Below, one piece after another: positions 37,601 through 49,625 of a stretch of DNA of 64,000 nucleotides. Below the pieces are notes generated by a model. That model made no database searches, was not told where the DNA came from, and saw nothing but the letters and a program-made list of their open reading frames with translations. The DNA comes from Oxytricha trifallax (Eukaryota; Ciliophora; Spirotrichea; Sporadotrichida; Oxytrichidae): the NCBI GenBank assembly GCA_000711775.1, contig ARYC01000370.1, positions 25,928 through 89,927 on the forward strand, read 5' to 3'. A program made the translations under genes and the position numbers. The stretch's first letter is position 1. Every line of letters begins with the position of its first letter.

Positions 37601-39150
37601 AGCAGATCAATTACCTTACCAGTCCAACTGTTGAATCAGCTAATCTTTGAATTATTTTGACTAATATGACCACAAATCTCTATCTTAATTAGCATCCCCT
37701 GTTCAATCATACAATCAAAAACCTTAGTCATTGACCATCTCATAGCGTATAATCAAACGCTAAACATGCTTTTATGAAAAATTAGTAATTATACTGCAAC
37801 AATTGTAATCTAAATAATATTAATTAATAATTAATATATCAACAATTAGTGCTGATCTTAAGATTTAAAATTTCTCTCGAGATTAGTAATTCACAACTTT
37901 TTGTAAATATTCAATAATTTAATAAAAGAGATAAGCTTAATAAAATGATAATAATGCGAAAAAGTCATTAATAAAAATCTCAGTTGAAATATTTAGAGCA
38001 ATTATTTTAAATAATAATAATTTAAGTTTTTTTTATTTATATTGCTAATGTTATAGATAAAGTTCAAAATATTAGGAAATAATAAATTCAAAATAAATTA
38101 TATCAGTAATAAAATTGATAATGCTCTGCATGTTTATTATAGTATACAAAAGTTTCTTAATAATGCTAAGAAATATATACATTTATGCTCAATTGAATAC
38201 TAACTGTACTCCATTTAATATTTAATTAATTTTAATTTAATCATTTCCCAAATCAAATGTATTCCTACAATAATATCTTATATAAAACAATAAAATGTGC
38301 CCTTCAATAAAATTTTTATTAATTTCTAGTATTGTAAAATGTATTTTTTATTTTATTATAAACTTTTAAATAATTAATTTTATGAAATTTGAATATTAAA
38401 ATACAAATTTGGTATTATAAATTTTACATAATAGTCTATATTATCTAAATTTACTTATCAATATTATTGATTCGATTTGTTGTATTAAAAAAATAAATAT
38501 TTTTGACTGATACTTTATAAATTATATTTGTTCGGTATCTAAAATTTTAGATGTTAAAATAATTCTATATTTTAATAATAAAATAAATCTATTTATAAGT
38601 TTATATTTAATTTATAAAAAATATAATTTTTATTTAATTAATATCTAAAAGATTTATCATAAATAATTGAAAATAATTTCTAGAATTTTATTGAGATTAT
38701 TTATATTTATTTTAGTATTTTTAATTTAAATTAATCATTATTTTTTTATGATATGCTCTTAAATTTGATTTCCTGTAAACTTTGTTTAATTTCAAATCTT
38801 TTGGAAAATTTGGTTATTTTTCGAATTCAGTGAATACAATTATTCTATCAAACTTAAGAGATTTTAAAAACATATTATCAATGTTTACTTTTCATTTTTT
38901 AACGTCTTTAAATTTAATTGTTATTGATAATTTTTATTTTATTAAAAAGAAGACAAAGTTTACCTGGTTCAAATTTATTTAGTTTCATATTTCTATTCAC
39001 TTGTTTTAATCATGTTCATTTAACTTATTCATGTATTTTTTCATCTTAACTATTAAAAATTTAATTCGGCTTAAACTTTATACTTGAGTGGTCTCTGTTA
39101 TTATACAAAATAAGAAAATCTCTAATTGCTTATTTAATTTCAAATGGATC
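37601..39150. other. AT-rich stretch, no gene supported
   Basis: The first ~170 bp are GC-richer but show no long frame. The rest is A/T-rich, with a low-complexity frame at 38782-38982 not considered real. The integrase remnant starts to the right of this. Confidence 0.35.
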
Positions 39151-39169
39151 TTATTTTGATTTCTTGATC

Positions 39170-39690
39170 AATTATAATCCATTTTTTACTTTTTTTTTTA
39201 ATGCCTATACATATACTTAGGCTTTTGAATTATAAGGTCTGGATGTTATATGTTTGATATTTTAATGAATATCAATAAATTCTGTCATTTTGTTATTCAC
39301 AAACTCCTACGATTATTTGTTTATACTATTTATGGCAATCCAAATTAAATTACAATTTTTTATATTTTCTGTAATGCTAATTCGCTTGTTTTATTCTTTA
39401 ATGGATACGCTATGAAAATTTTCGAAAAATGATCGATTATGCAAAATAAATAAGGATAAGAATCACTTATGTGCTTTATATCGGTAATATCAATTTGGAT
39501 TCTCTTTCCGGGATTTAGAAGTATAAATAGATTGAAATTCTTTTTTTCTTTGGTTTTTAAATGAATTTTTGTTGACATTCTTAACAATTAGAAATATATT
39601 TATTGAGAAGTTATTTTATACCATAGAAATTTATATTTAAATTCGACTAAATTTCTTAATAAGTTTAAACTCTATTAAGTGAAGTCCATT
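39170..39690 (-). pseudogene. Retroviral-type integrase (rve) remnant
   Basis: Minus strand, TAA/TAG as Gln. In order: an HHCC zinc-binding tail (NFYGIKQLLNKYISNCQECQ), then the catalytic core PGKRIQIDITDI (first Asp), YLFCIIDHFSKIFIAYPLK, FGLPQIVQTNNR and EFVNNKMTEFIDIHQNIKHI followed by SRPYNSKAQVYVQAL. Such integrases belong to LTR retrotransposons or Maverick/Polinton elements and insert element DNA into the host genome. The copy is dead as read: the second catalytic Asp is Asn (TNN for TDN), the Glu position is not conserved (VQAL), one base is missing after TNNR, and a poly-A frame shift lies near 39550. No LTRs found. Confidence 0.8.
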
Positions 39691-39699
39691 ATTCTTTTG

Positions 39700-40420
39700 T
39701 GAAACAAGTGCCTTACAAAATATATAATAAATTTCATTTTAAAATGGAATGAAACTTTTGATCCTTGCTATTATTTATGTCCAGCGTTATATATTTTGAA
39801 CTGCTTGCACTACTTCTTTTTATATAATCATCTCTTAGTTAAGGTTTATTTTTTCTGCAACTTTGTGAATTCTAAATTTTAAAGCTTTATATTTATCATT
39901 GTTTAATTAACATTTTTCCTGATTATTTTCAAAGATATCCATATTTTAAATATTACTAGTACTTATTAAAATCATTATTTAAAGGAGGGTATTATTTGTT
40001 GTTATCATGAGCAAATTTAATAATTAAAATTTATTCTTATATCAGGGCTGATTCTTCTTCTTTATATTCAATTTTGTCACTTTATTCTAATTATTTTATG
40101 ATTGTTTTGTAATTTACTAAATTTTGTTTTTATTATTATTTTTATTTATTATTTATTAGTTAATGCCAACATTTGAAGATTTCTCTTTAATAACTTTAAA
40201 GTGATAATTCTAATAATACATCCTTAAATTTGAAGGAATTCATTTTATTAAATATATCAATTGGACCTCCATTTAAATTTGTGCTTAAAAATATAACTTA
40301 TAGCTCTCATTTCAATATAGGACCCATTTTTATTTTATCGCATTCTATTTTACATATTAATCAAAATCCAAGCTTTAGTTTCTTAAAATTAAATGTTCAT
40401 ATATATATATACTTTTGATG
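39700..40420. other. AT-rich stretch beside the integrase remnant
   Basis: Possibly more of the same decayed element; the minus strand near 40230-40410 is open in a Lys-rich frame but nothing is recognised. Confidence 0.3.
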
Positions 40421-41374
40421 AATCAAAAACCCAAAAACCAGGTTTATAAGTGCTTTAATTTGTAGGGTATAGTTGGGGTCTTATTGGGGTTAGTAGAGAA
40501 ATTAGGTCATTTTGCAATATGAGAATTAGAAATTAGCAATATTTAGGGTCAATTTATGATGAGAAATATTTAGATTTACTGATTAAGCTTAGGTATGGTA
40601 CAAGTATTAATATTGACTTAGTCAAACCAGTATTGAATTATGGAGCTATAGCAAAGATCTTGTGCAAGAGTGCCTCAACTGTTAGGTATCACTGCTTGTT
40701 AGCTGTTTAGCATTATGATTCTGGAACTTGAAAGCATCCTGCAAGAAAATAAAAGTTCTCACAGCATCATATTGACTACCTCTGCGACTAGATGACTTTA
40801 AAGTATTGGGCACACTTTCAACTCGATTAATGAGCTGTGATCATTCATCGCAAGTTTCCTGGCATGTGTTTCTCTCCTTAAACTATAGCCAATATTTATA
40901 GAAGAAATGGCATTACTTTCAAGACTGTCAACATAGTGATGAGAGTAATTGATTTTACAGTGCCATTTTATAGTAATAATTTAAACTATATATATGATTA
41001 AATGCAGAGAGCTATTAATAATATTACTAAAATACATTTGAAATGGAAATTTGAGAGGAATTCAATGAATTAATAATTATAACTGCCTCTAATTAGGAGT
41101 GCTCTTAATTGTAATTTGATTTAAAAAAATAAATGTGACAAAATATATAAATAAATTAATTAAATATATAATTGTGTGCAAAAGTGCAGATTGTGCAAAA
41201 GGTTTTATTATACCAACAAATGGGCAAGTTGTGTGCAAATATATATATAATTATACAATTAATCTAATGAATTTATAAATGTCACTTCTCATCATAATTG
41301 TCTACATCCGTGTCTCTCATGCTTGTTCTATTAGAGTTCTAATCCTAAGCTGCTTTCTCATCTGTGTCTTCTAT

Positions 41375-42550
41375 TCAAATGCACTCCTCCTCAGATCTGT
41401 CCAAAAGATAATTTGCCACCTGTACTTCATTGAAGTGGAACTTAAGTTTTCTTGATTTACCTTCTACCTTTGGCGATACTATGAAGCATCTTCTCTCGAA
41501 GCAATTCCTTTCTTCTTATGACATTTAGTTCCAGGGAAGTTCATTTGTTGTAATGATTGTCCAGCAGTCTTTAAAAAGTACATTAGTCTCCCCGAATTTC
41601 ACGTCAACTGAGTATTCTTTGCACTCTAGTAGTTTCTACGTCGCGGAAATTTTGTATCTGCAAAAGACTTTTCAAGATTCATTTCATCGATAAGAACTTT
41701 ATATGTGGCTCTTTTTCAAGCTTTCTTGTCTCAACGTGAAAATGAGAAAGCCCTGGGTTCAGCTCATCACAGATAAAGATAGAATAAACAATTTTCAAGA
41801 TAGTGCTCTTGCCGGTGTTCGCTGCGCTATACATCCATACACAATGAATCTTCTTGTCTTCTCTTTTTAATAGTACTTGATCAAGAGCTTCTGCAATATC
41901 CCAGTATCCTAGATCTCTTAACATTTAATCTGCAACTTTTTGTGATTCATCGAAGTCGTGTCTGTTATCTAAGCATATTACTCTAGTTGATCTTTAATCG
42001 ATATCTTGTTTTTTTTTTCCACCGCGCCGATTTGCTTAAGTATCTTATGAGCGTTGTTCAGTGTCTACTGTTGTTGGCAAATCTAAGCTACAACATCAGA
42101 ATCTCTAAAGTTTTTGAATAAATACTATCCGAAAGTCATAGAACCGTGGGTAATGTTTTCTGCAAAAAGTTCCTTCACATAATGACTAGAACTTCTCTTC
42201 TGTTTAATCGCTTCACCTCCTCAAGTGTTTTCCTCGCAGCTATCTTTCCGTATTCTAATTGCATTTATTTTTCGCACCCATAAACATTGTTTAAATCCTA
42301 ATGTGCGATATAAAACTCTTCAGGAGTTTTAATCTTTAATTCTGAGATCTATAGGCCAAAGTTCTTGAAGAGTATGTATCAACGAAGGTATTAATGCTCT
42401 TCTCTTTGCTAAAGACACTGACCTAGGTTATTGATGGTTAGTTTGATTGGAGCTTTTAATGAATCTTCTCTGGTATGTTTAAAGTAACAGATCCAGAGGT
42501 CTACAAGAAGAAATCGTGTCTATAGTTGTACTATTTACTGCTCTTTGACA
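41375..42550 (-). pseudogene. SF3-type helicase of the nested element, with frame shifts
   Basis: Superfamily 3 motifs in order on the minus strand: Walker A SAANTGKST (about 41810), Walker B KVLIDEMN (about 41690), motif C WTIITTNELPW (about 41540), and an Arg-finger-like NCFERRCFIV (about 41490). The frame ends at TGA 41375-41377. The N-terminal half (for example SHYVKELFAENITHGS, FGQYLFKNFRDSDVVAQICQ) is coding-like but not recognised; I see no HUH nuclease motif. Frames change at about 42200, at a 10-A run near 42010, and between motifs A and B near 41690. SF3 helicases unwind DNA in the replication of small DNA viruses and some mobile elements. As read, this copy is broken or needs sequence correction. 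Confidence 0.75.
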
Positions 42551-42699
42551 TTTTAGAATCATTACACAGCGCTTAGTTTTAAATGATAAGGTGCCTTTCA
42601 TACCAATATTTATTTAGACATTTATAAATTCATTAGATTAATTATCTAATTTATATCTATATTTATATATAAATAATACTTAATTACATTTACTATTGG

Positions 42700-43085
42700 G
42701 AGATCGTTATTATGTACAGAAAGAAATAAGATGGTCTAGTGCAGCTGTGAATGGTCGAGGCAAGGGACATGCCCCCCATGACAAAGCCGGGAATCAGGAG
42801 CAACTCTACTGCTGAAAGCCCAGAAGAGGCAAGTCTTGGCCAGTTAAGGTTCAAAGTTTGTTGATGGGAGGAGAGAGATGGCCAATAAAATAAGTGAAAT
42901 GTCTGATCTCAATATAACCAACCCAGAAAAAAACCTAAGACTACTACTGCTGAAAGCACGGGATAAGCCCCCCAGGATTAGACTCCGAAGTCGAGGAGGC
43001 ACCAAAGTGGCTAGTCTTCACCAGTGTCAGCGCAGACTACGAAGAAAAACATCAAGAATATGTGATAGACATCTTAAAACTTTAT
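42700..43085 (+). CDS. GC-rich coding-like part of the nested element
   Basis: Two successive plus-strand coding-like stretches: KPGIRSNSTAESPEEASLGQ (about 42785-42845) and SPPGLDSEVEEAPKWLVFTS (about 42965-43025), the latter followed by EEKHQEYVIDILKL. They look like an internal duplication (CCCCCC, GA..AGG, AGTCTT..CCAGT shared). No single frame spans both. It may be an accessory gene, or what is left of one. Confidence 0.35.
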
Positions 43086-44607
43086 ATATAATAGTAAATG
43101 TAATTAAGTATTATTATTAAATAAGTCGAGGAATTTTGATTTCTAGATTTCTAATTTCTATATTTACCTAAGTGATTCACTACTACTATATTTATATATA
43201 TTTGCACATAACCTACCCTTTTGATGGTATAATATATTTTTGCACAATCTGCACTTTTGCAATCAATTATATATTAAATTAATTTATTTATTTATTTGGT
43301 CATAATTATTTTTTAAATCAAATTACGATTAAGAGCACTCCTAATTAGAGGCAGTTATAATTATTAATTTAAAATTAATTTATTGCATTTCTCTCAAATT
43401 TCCATTGAAAATGTATTTTAGTAATAATATCAAGTTCATATACGCTGATGAAGCTGTTTTTACATTCAACACTTTCATTAATAAGTCATGGTACAAGAAA
43501 TATGACAATATAGAAGTTTATGATTAAAAAGTGAAGGTTTTCACTCATCCAATTTTAGCAGGTATTAGCGAAGATTTAGGTCTAGAAGCTTGTGTCATTC
43601 ATCCTCGCACTATTAAGCGAGAGATGTATAATGAGTTCTTACAAAGCTAAGAGATAAATACAACGATCAAGAGGTCATCTTGTTTGTTGATAACTTATCA
43701 GTCCATAGACTAAGAAGTCTAAGAAAGCATATGAAGAGTTAAACATAACTCCTGTATACAACATTCCTTATAGCCCATAATTAATGGAATTGAATTTTAC
43801 TGGAGTTAAATCAAGACTTACTATAAGAAGCTTCTGCTGTATCACCTAATGTACGATTTACCAATCGATACAGTAGACTTAATACCAAGTAGTTGCAAGA
43901 GAGTGAATAGAGATAAGACAACGATATGTGCAAAGAAAGGGAGAATGAATGTTTATTAATAAGTTTTAGACTTAATTTAATGAAGTCGTTCACATATTTA
44001 ATGAGCCCTTAATAGGATTAGGCTTCTCTTTCTTTTCTTCTTCTTATGGCTTGACAGGCTCTAAGTTTCTTCTCTTACTGCCATCTCCTGCATCAATATT
44101 CATATCTTCTGGCTTTTAAATATCTTTATAAAGTCTCTTGCTAACTTAAGGAACTGTCTGCTGTTTTCTATCTCTATGAAACTTAGCATGCTCTTTCATA
44201 AGATATATACAAGTGCCAGATTTTCCTACAAAGTTATATCTTAAAGCTTACTTGAAAGAAAACGATGCTTCTTAAGCTCTTCTAGCCAAGCTGAACTTGT
44301 TAGAATGCCTTGCTTCTTCTAGTCTTCAGGAGAGATAGAATATCGTTTCTTGAGAGCTTCTTCAATTATTTCTCTGAGATATTCCTCTTTTTTGTACCAA
44401 GAACACCATAAAAAAGTTCCTCTCTGGGAATTTATTAGAGAGTTGCTTCTTGGTAGGAAGGTAAACAACCACTTCCTCATCTTACATTCAAAACCCCAAA
44501 ACCCCTTAATGAGGTTTATAAGTGCTTTGATTTGTAGGGAATTTGTTAGGGCTTGTGGTTATTAATAGGTTATAATGTGAAATTTATAGTAAATGTATTT
44601 AATTGAA

Positions 44608-46056
44608 TCACTCAAAATGCACCTTAGGATCATGTGGAAGAGGTCTGAAGTTTATCTTACTTAACCACAACTCTATCTGCTCTATTGATATGTCTGATCT
44701 TGAGTTTCGTTTAATTAATATTGACTCTGCCATTTATTTCATTGATTAAGATACTCTTGTTTTGTCAATAAATTGCCTTATTCTTTGTTTAGCATCCTTC
44801 TCGCATCTTGTAGAGTAGTATTCATTGCGAGGCATATCGCACTCTATTATTATTGCTGCTAAAGCCCACACATCCCACTAAAAGTCTCCATCTACCCAGT
44901 CCTCTCTTTCTCGATAGTACCCTTGCGTTCCCATTACAGTTCCAAGCCTTGATACTTCCACTCTTTAAGCTCTGTTGAAATCGATTATTGCTATTCTTAC
45001 AGGTGAGAAGTTTATCATTATATTTTCTGGCTTCAAATCTCTGTGAACGAACCCTAACTTATGAAGCTCTTTAATACCTTATACGGTCTGAGTCGCTATT
45101 TATCCAAGTTACTTATGATTCCTTTGATCTGTTATGAAATCTCTTAGGGTCATTTCATAGAGTGGAAGTCTGAAAGCAACATGATCCTTGGCAAGGAGAA
45201 CAGCATCTAGCTTGATTAAGTAACTACACTCTTTAAACTTTGCTTGAGTGAGTACTTGATACTCATTTGTAAACTCCATCTAATATTTATCATCACTTAA
45301 GAGATAGTTGAAGGGATACACCTTGTATGCGTATTGATGATCATTGATAACTTTCTTATCAAAGGAGTCTTCTAATATTAGGTAGCTTTAAAGAGAAGTA
45401 TCTAGGTCAATTTAAGCAAGAACCGGTATTTTCTTGTATTGAATCTTGATCATAATTCTTGTTATTTCAGAGGTCAGTTGGTTGCGTGCCTTCCTAACGT
45501 ACTCTAACTCTCTTGCTTATTCAGGCACAACGACCTTAGAATATTCCCTCGCTTTTCTTTTGTTGAGAAGCTTCAGCTCAACTTCATGATTCTCAACTTC
45601 TATATCTTTCTTGTGAGCTTTTAATAGATGCTTCTTCAAGTCTCTTGTATGAGAGTATTGCTTATGGCACTCAAAGCAGTCATACTTTCCATCTATTTTA
45701 TCATGCTTTAAGTATACAGTGGGCTTGGCTTCTCTATGCTCTTTCTTATGTCTGTACCAGCTTGATTTATGAGCAAAATTCTCTCTCACATAGCTCACAA
45801 AAATAGACTTCAGCTTCTTCAGTTTGTATAGGAATTTCATTAATACCTTTCTCCTCCTCTCTGTCTCCCACACACTTGTTTGCCATTTATTTTCTATTAT
45901 TAATTTCTATTTTAATAACAGAGACCTCAAGTGATAGCTCTGGTAGTTCCTTATGAGAGTTCATCTCACAGCTATCACACTTTTTATTGACGCCAAAGGT
46001 AAGTCTCATTTAGTTTGATGAAGTGTTGTTGTTTTTCTTAAAATGTTAGCGCTCAT
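44608..46056 (-). pseudogene. TBE-2 zinc-finger/protein-kinase gene, frame-shifted
   Basis: Start ATG 46054-46056 (MSANILRKTTTL), end TGA 44608-44610. The N-terminal part has two C2H2-type fingers: the first has lost its cysteine context by a frame shift, the second is intact (YDCFECHKQYSHTRDLKKH). Then comes a Lys-rich linker, and a protein-kinase domain with catalytic loop VHRDLKPENI, IIDFNRA in place of the usual DFG motif, and the conserved end INFRPLPHDPKVHFE. Frame breaks occur right after the start (CTTCATC where TBE-3 has CTTCCATC) and around 45780. It corresponds to the 57-kDa TBE protein. The kinase part around 45250-45450 is intact where TBE-3 is shifted. Confidence 0.85.
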
Positions 46057-46495
46057 ATTTAAATTGAATTTAAAATTATAAAACTGCCTCTATAACTGAG
46101 AGCTTATATGAAAGGTTTGCAAGCATACAAGTATCAAGGGAAGTTCTTAGAGTATTAGAGAAGAATTATGAGTGTTAAGATACGATCCAGCTCTAAATAT
46201 GGGTGAGGAAGTAACCATTTTTACTTTCAATAGTAAGTTGATTATAGCATGTACTAATTTAGGAGCTGCTCCTAATTAAGTACGTACCAATTTAAATTCA
46301 AAAATATGGAACTATAACAGTAGAAATTGATTTCAATCTCTCAAGTTTTAAACCAGTTCTCACAACCTTCTCCATATCCTTCTTAATGGTTGACCTCCTA
46401 TAGGATGCCCATATTTAATAGTAAGTTTTACAGAGGTATATAATTGAAATCAATAAACTTAAATTTGAATATCATTTCTAAGATCTGTAAACAAG

Positions 46496-47283
46496 ATGGA
46501 GTCAATGAATGATGTAATGAAAAGAGTGCAAGCACAAGAATTGATTCAAAGATTTAGAAGCAAGGAGGATTTGCATCGCTACCTGGTGCAGCAAGGTAAT
46601 AAACTCATAGTTGCTAATCTTTATTATGTAGTTGGTTTGTTCTTGCCAACGATGGAAGGTACTAAAATATCATTTCTAAGAGCGATACTCTGCGAAGAGA
46701 AGAAAGCATTGAAAACTTAAGATGTAAAGTTTGCAGAGATTCCAAACTATCCAGAAATCTCAGTGACTAACTTATACGATGATGCTATGAATGACCCAGA
46801 GGTTTCGCAGTACCTGCCTACTAAGAAGCAGTTGTCAAATAAACTACCTGAAAGAAACTATTTCTTTGGCATACTTGCAACAATTAAAGGTGATTACTTG
46901 AAAGAAATTATTCAAGAATCTCATAAGAAAAGGTACAGCATCTCTTCAGAAGATAAGGATAAACAGGGGATCAAGATAAGTGAGAGCTGGCTATAAGAGT
47001 TGCAGAAGCACCAATATATTTCAAGTAAGATTTGTATTTTAACTCTTTAGAAAAATCTGGTACTGGCATCTTCTTGATGAAGGAATAGAGCAAGCTTACC
47101 AGAGAGCGAAAGTCGCAGACAAAGTATGAAGTTAGCAAGAGACTTTATTCAAATATTTAGCCTCCAGAGTCAATGAACATAGATGCAGGAGCTGGCAGCA
47201 AGAGAAGAAACTTAGGAGGAGGGAAGCAAGAAATAGAAGAAAAGAAAGAGAAGCCAGCTCCCTCTAAAGAATTTTAAATGTGA
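46496..47283 (+). CDS. TBE-2 22-kDa protein, apparently intact
   Basis: Start ATG 46496 (MESMNDVMKRVQAQELIQRF) and end TGA 47281-47283. It reads through TAA/TAG codons as Gln. A 26-nt intron at 47025-47050 (starts GTAAGATTTG, TTTTAACT near its end, ends CTTTAG) must be removed to join YIS to KSGTGIFLMKE; without splicing the frame hits TGA at once. The product is about 235 residues with a basic C-terminal tail (GSKRRNLGGGKQEIEEKKEK). No catalytic motif recognised. Unlike its neighbours it has no frame damage, which suggests recent insertion or selection. Confidence 0.85.
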
Positions 47284-47292
47284 CTTATATAT

Positions 47293-48809
47293 TCATTAAC
47301 TTAACTACAAAACTTATTTATATACATTCACTCTCCCTTCTTTAGCACACTTTTAAGCCAACAAATTATCTACTCTCTTCGCTGAGCTTTTAATAAAGTC
47401 TACTGTATCGATAGGTAGGTCATGCATTAGATGGTATAGCAGCAGTTTCTTATAATGACCTTTTAGTATACCCCAGTAGAATTCAATTCCATTAAACTAT
47501 GGGCTGTAAGGCACGTTGAACACTGGTGTTATTCTTAGTTGTTCATAACTTTTCCTTGTTTCTTTTGTCTTATGAACTGAAAGATTATCAACGAATAGTA
47601 TAATCTCTTATTCAGGGTACTTCTCTCTCAGCTGCTCTAAGAATCTTAGGGGGGAGGGAAGTTTCCTGACAAGAGGGAAGTTTCCTGTCAAGTAAATATT
47701 TTTTAGATATAATTTTTATTAGTTAAATATTAAATATTTTAATTAATAATTTTTTACTCTTTAAATGGCTAAAGGATAATTTAAACATTTTTTAAGAATC
47801 AAATTGATAAATTGGAATTATTTTCTAATATCATTACTTGAGATATAGAACCATATTTTTATTATTATTCTCACTAAAACTATTAAAAAACTAATGCAAA
47901 ATAAAATGAATATTAATGAAAATATTCTTCAACATGAAGTAGATCTTGTAATACTTTATGATTGATAGGTAAATTGTTAAATTAAAAATATGTGAAAATC
48001 AAAGAAGGTGTTTATAGTGGTCAAAAATAATAATTCCATAAAGAAAAAATAAATTAAAAAAATAATACTTTTCTTGACAGGAAACTTCCCCCACCCCGAA
48101 TCTTTATATACTGCTCTATCTTAATAGAGCGAGGATGAATAACATAAGTTTCTAAACCAGCATCCTCGCTAATTCCTCCAAGAATTGCCATTGTTTATAC
48201 CTTGACTTTTTAGTCATATACCTCTATATTACTATGCTTCTTATACCAAGACTTCTAGATGAAAGTGTTGAAGGTAAACACAGCCTCGTCAGCATGAATA
48301 AACTTAATATTATTCTATTAGGCTCTCTGCATTTAATTATAAATATAATTTAAGTTGTTGTTGTAAAATGGCAGAGTGAAATCAATTACTCTCTTGATAC
48401 GATTTACACCTTTGTAAGAGATACCGTTTCGTTTATAAATGTTTGCAACAGACTATGCAGAGATCTTCAACTCAGGGAACTGGCGATGAAACATAATAGC
48501 TCGTTAGTCGAGAGAGAAGTGAGCCCAATACTTCAAAGTTTTTTCATTAATAAGATAGTCAATATGCTTCTATAGAAACTTAGACTACTTCTTAGGCTAA
48601 GAATTCAGCTATTATTGCTTTAATTACACAGCTTTCAAGCAGTGAGAACGAACAGTTGAGGTACTACGCTTTAAGTGCAATAGACTTATAGTTCAGTACT
48701 GGTTTGAGTTATTCACTGTATATATCACATCCATATCGCAGTTTAAACACTAAATCTATATACTTTTCATCATAAATAGACCCCAAAAGCTTGCTATTTT
48801 GTTTCGCAT
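47293..48809 (-). pseudogene. TBE-2 transposase, split by a MITE
   Basis: Minus strand from ATG 48807-48809 to TGA 47293-47295. The same DDE transposase as in TBE-3: first Asp in FIHADEAVFTFNTF, then the MITE insertion 47649-48097 just before the second Asp region (FVDNLSVH), then the Glu region. The MITE breaks the frame, so no full protein is possible unless it is removed. Confidence 0.88.
47649..48097. mobile_element. 449-bp poly-G MITE in the TBE-2 transposase
   Basis: Same family as 28670-29159: G-rich ends followed by GAAGTTTCCTGACAAG/CTTGACAGGAAACTTCC, with a repeated inner unit. The duplication GAATCTT(T)A flanks it; the empty site is visible in TBE-3 (AAATTCTTAGAACAG). Confidence 0.9.
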
Positions 48810-49625
48810 TTAATTAATAACCCCAACCCCTAACAAATTCCCTACAAATCAAAGCACTTATAAACCTCATTAAGGGGTTTTGGGGTTTTGATTGCATCTT
48901 CATAAAGATTAGTGACTGAAATCTCAAAGTAGTTTGGAATTTCAATTAGCTTAATCTCTTTATTTTTAAAAGCATTTTTCTCCTCACAAAGTGTTGCTTT
49001 CATGAATGAAATTTTGGTACCCTCCATCGTTGGTAGGAATAACCAACTGTATACTATGTTAATAGTTAACAAGCTATCTTACCATGTAAAGTGAGGTATC
49101 GATAGAGATCTTCTTTACTTCTGAATCTTGAGATCATTTCTTGGCCTCAACTCTTTCATTTCATCATTGAGGTATTCCATCTTTGTTCCTCTTCCTATTA
49201 ATGAATTTCAAATTATAGCTTATAGACTTCTGTATCCTATTGTTTAAAATCTTAGTATTAAATATGGGCATCTTATAGGAGGTCAACCCTGCAAAGATAC
49301 GTGGAGAAAGTTTGCAGAAGCTGTAACAAACTGCAGAGATTAAGCTCATTTTTATCAATTTAGTTCCATTAAATTAGTACTAAATTCGTTTAATTTTGAT
49401 TTGTACCAATATAATAGTACAAACTTAATTAGTACCTAGTTTTAAACTAATAAGGTTTTAATGGAAAAGTTCCAAAATGGTTCAAAAACTAAACTAATTG
49501 GTACCAGTACCAACCTGAATTTCTTCTAAGTTGGTACCAAAATTAAAAATATTAAGCATAAAATTAGAAAATTTATAGTTAATAACTAAGTATAAATATG
49601 ATGTCTAACACATCAAAATCAACTA

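Larger units (their letters stand above)
41024..43424. mobile_element. 2401-bp element with ~230-bp inverted repeats and an SF3-type helicase
   Basis: Termini TTACTAAAATACATTTGAAA..TTTTAGTAA are inverted over about 230 bp (including CTGCCTCTAATTAGGAGTGC and GCACAATCTGCACTTTTGC on both arms). A 5-bp target duplication TAATA (41019-41023, 43425-43429) sits inside the TBE-1 transposase gene; the uninterrupted TBE-3 and TBE-4 copies confirm the empty site. The interior has a minus-strand helicase gene (41375-42550) and a GC-rich part (42700-43080) with short coding-like frames (for example EAPKWLVFTSVSADYEEKHQ). I do not recognise the family. Confidence 0.85.
40519..43983 (+). pseudogene. TBE-1 transposase, split by a 2.4-kb insertion
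   Basis: N-terminal part from ATG 40519 (TAA/TAG as Gln) up to the insertion point at 41023. It resumes at 43425 with the first catalytic Asp region (IYADEAVFTFNTF), then FVDNLSV and the Glu region, and ends at TGA 43981-43983. A frame shift lies near 43650 and the Gly-Ile-Glu region is altered. It is the 42-kDa-type DDE transposase of TBE elements, implicated in Oxytricha germline DNA excision (established knowledge). This copy cannot make a full product without removal of the insert and repair of the frame. Confidence 0.85.
44489..48890 (-). mobile_element. TBE-2: complete telomere-bearing element inside TBE-1
   Basis: Both ends are the terminal repeat CAAAACCCCAAAACCCC plus TTAATGAGGTTTATAAGTGC, in inverted orientation, with ATT duplicated on both sides (44486-44488, 48891-48893). 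Relative to TBE-3 it is reversed: kinase (-), 22-kDa (+), transposase (-). It contains a 449-bp poly-G MITE (47649-48097); without this it is about 3.95 kb. Confidence 0.95.
43990..49180 (-). pseudogene. TBE-1 22-kDa gene, split by TBE-2
   Basis: The N-terminal half runs from ATG 49178-49180 down to 48891 (includes FLPTMEGTKISFMKATLCEE). TBE-2 then intervenes (44489-48890, duplication ATT), and the C-terminal half runs from 44488 to TGA 43990-43992. A 26-nt GTAAGC..TTTGTAG intron lies at 44226-44251, at the same site as in the other copies. Role unknown; the protein family is found only in TBE elements as far as I know. Confidence 0.85.
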
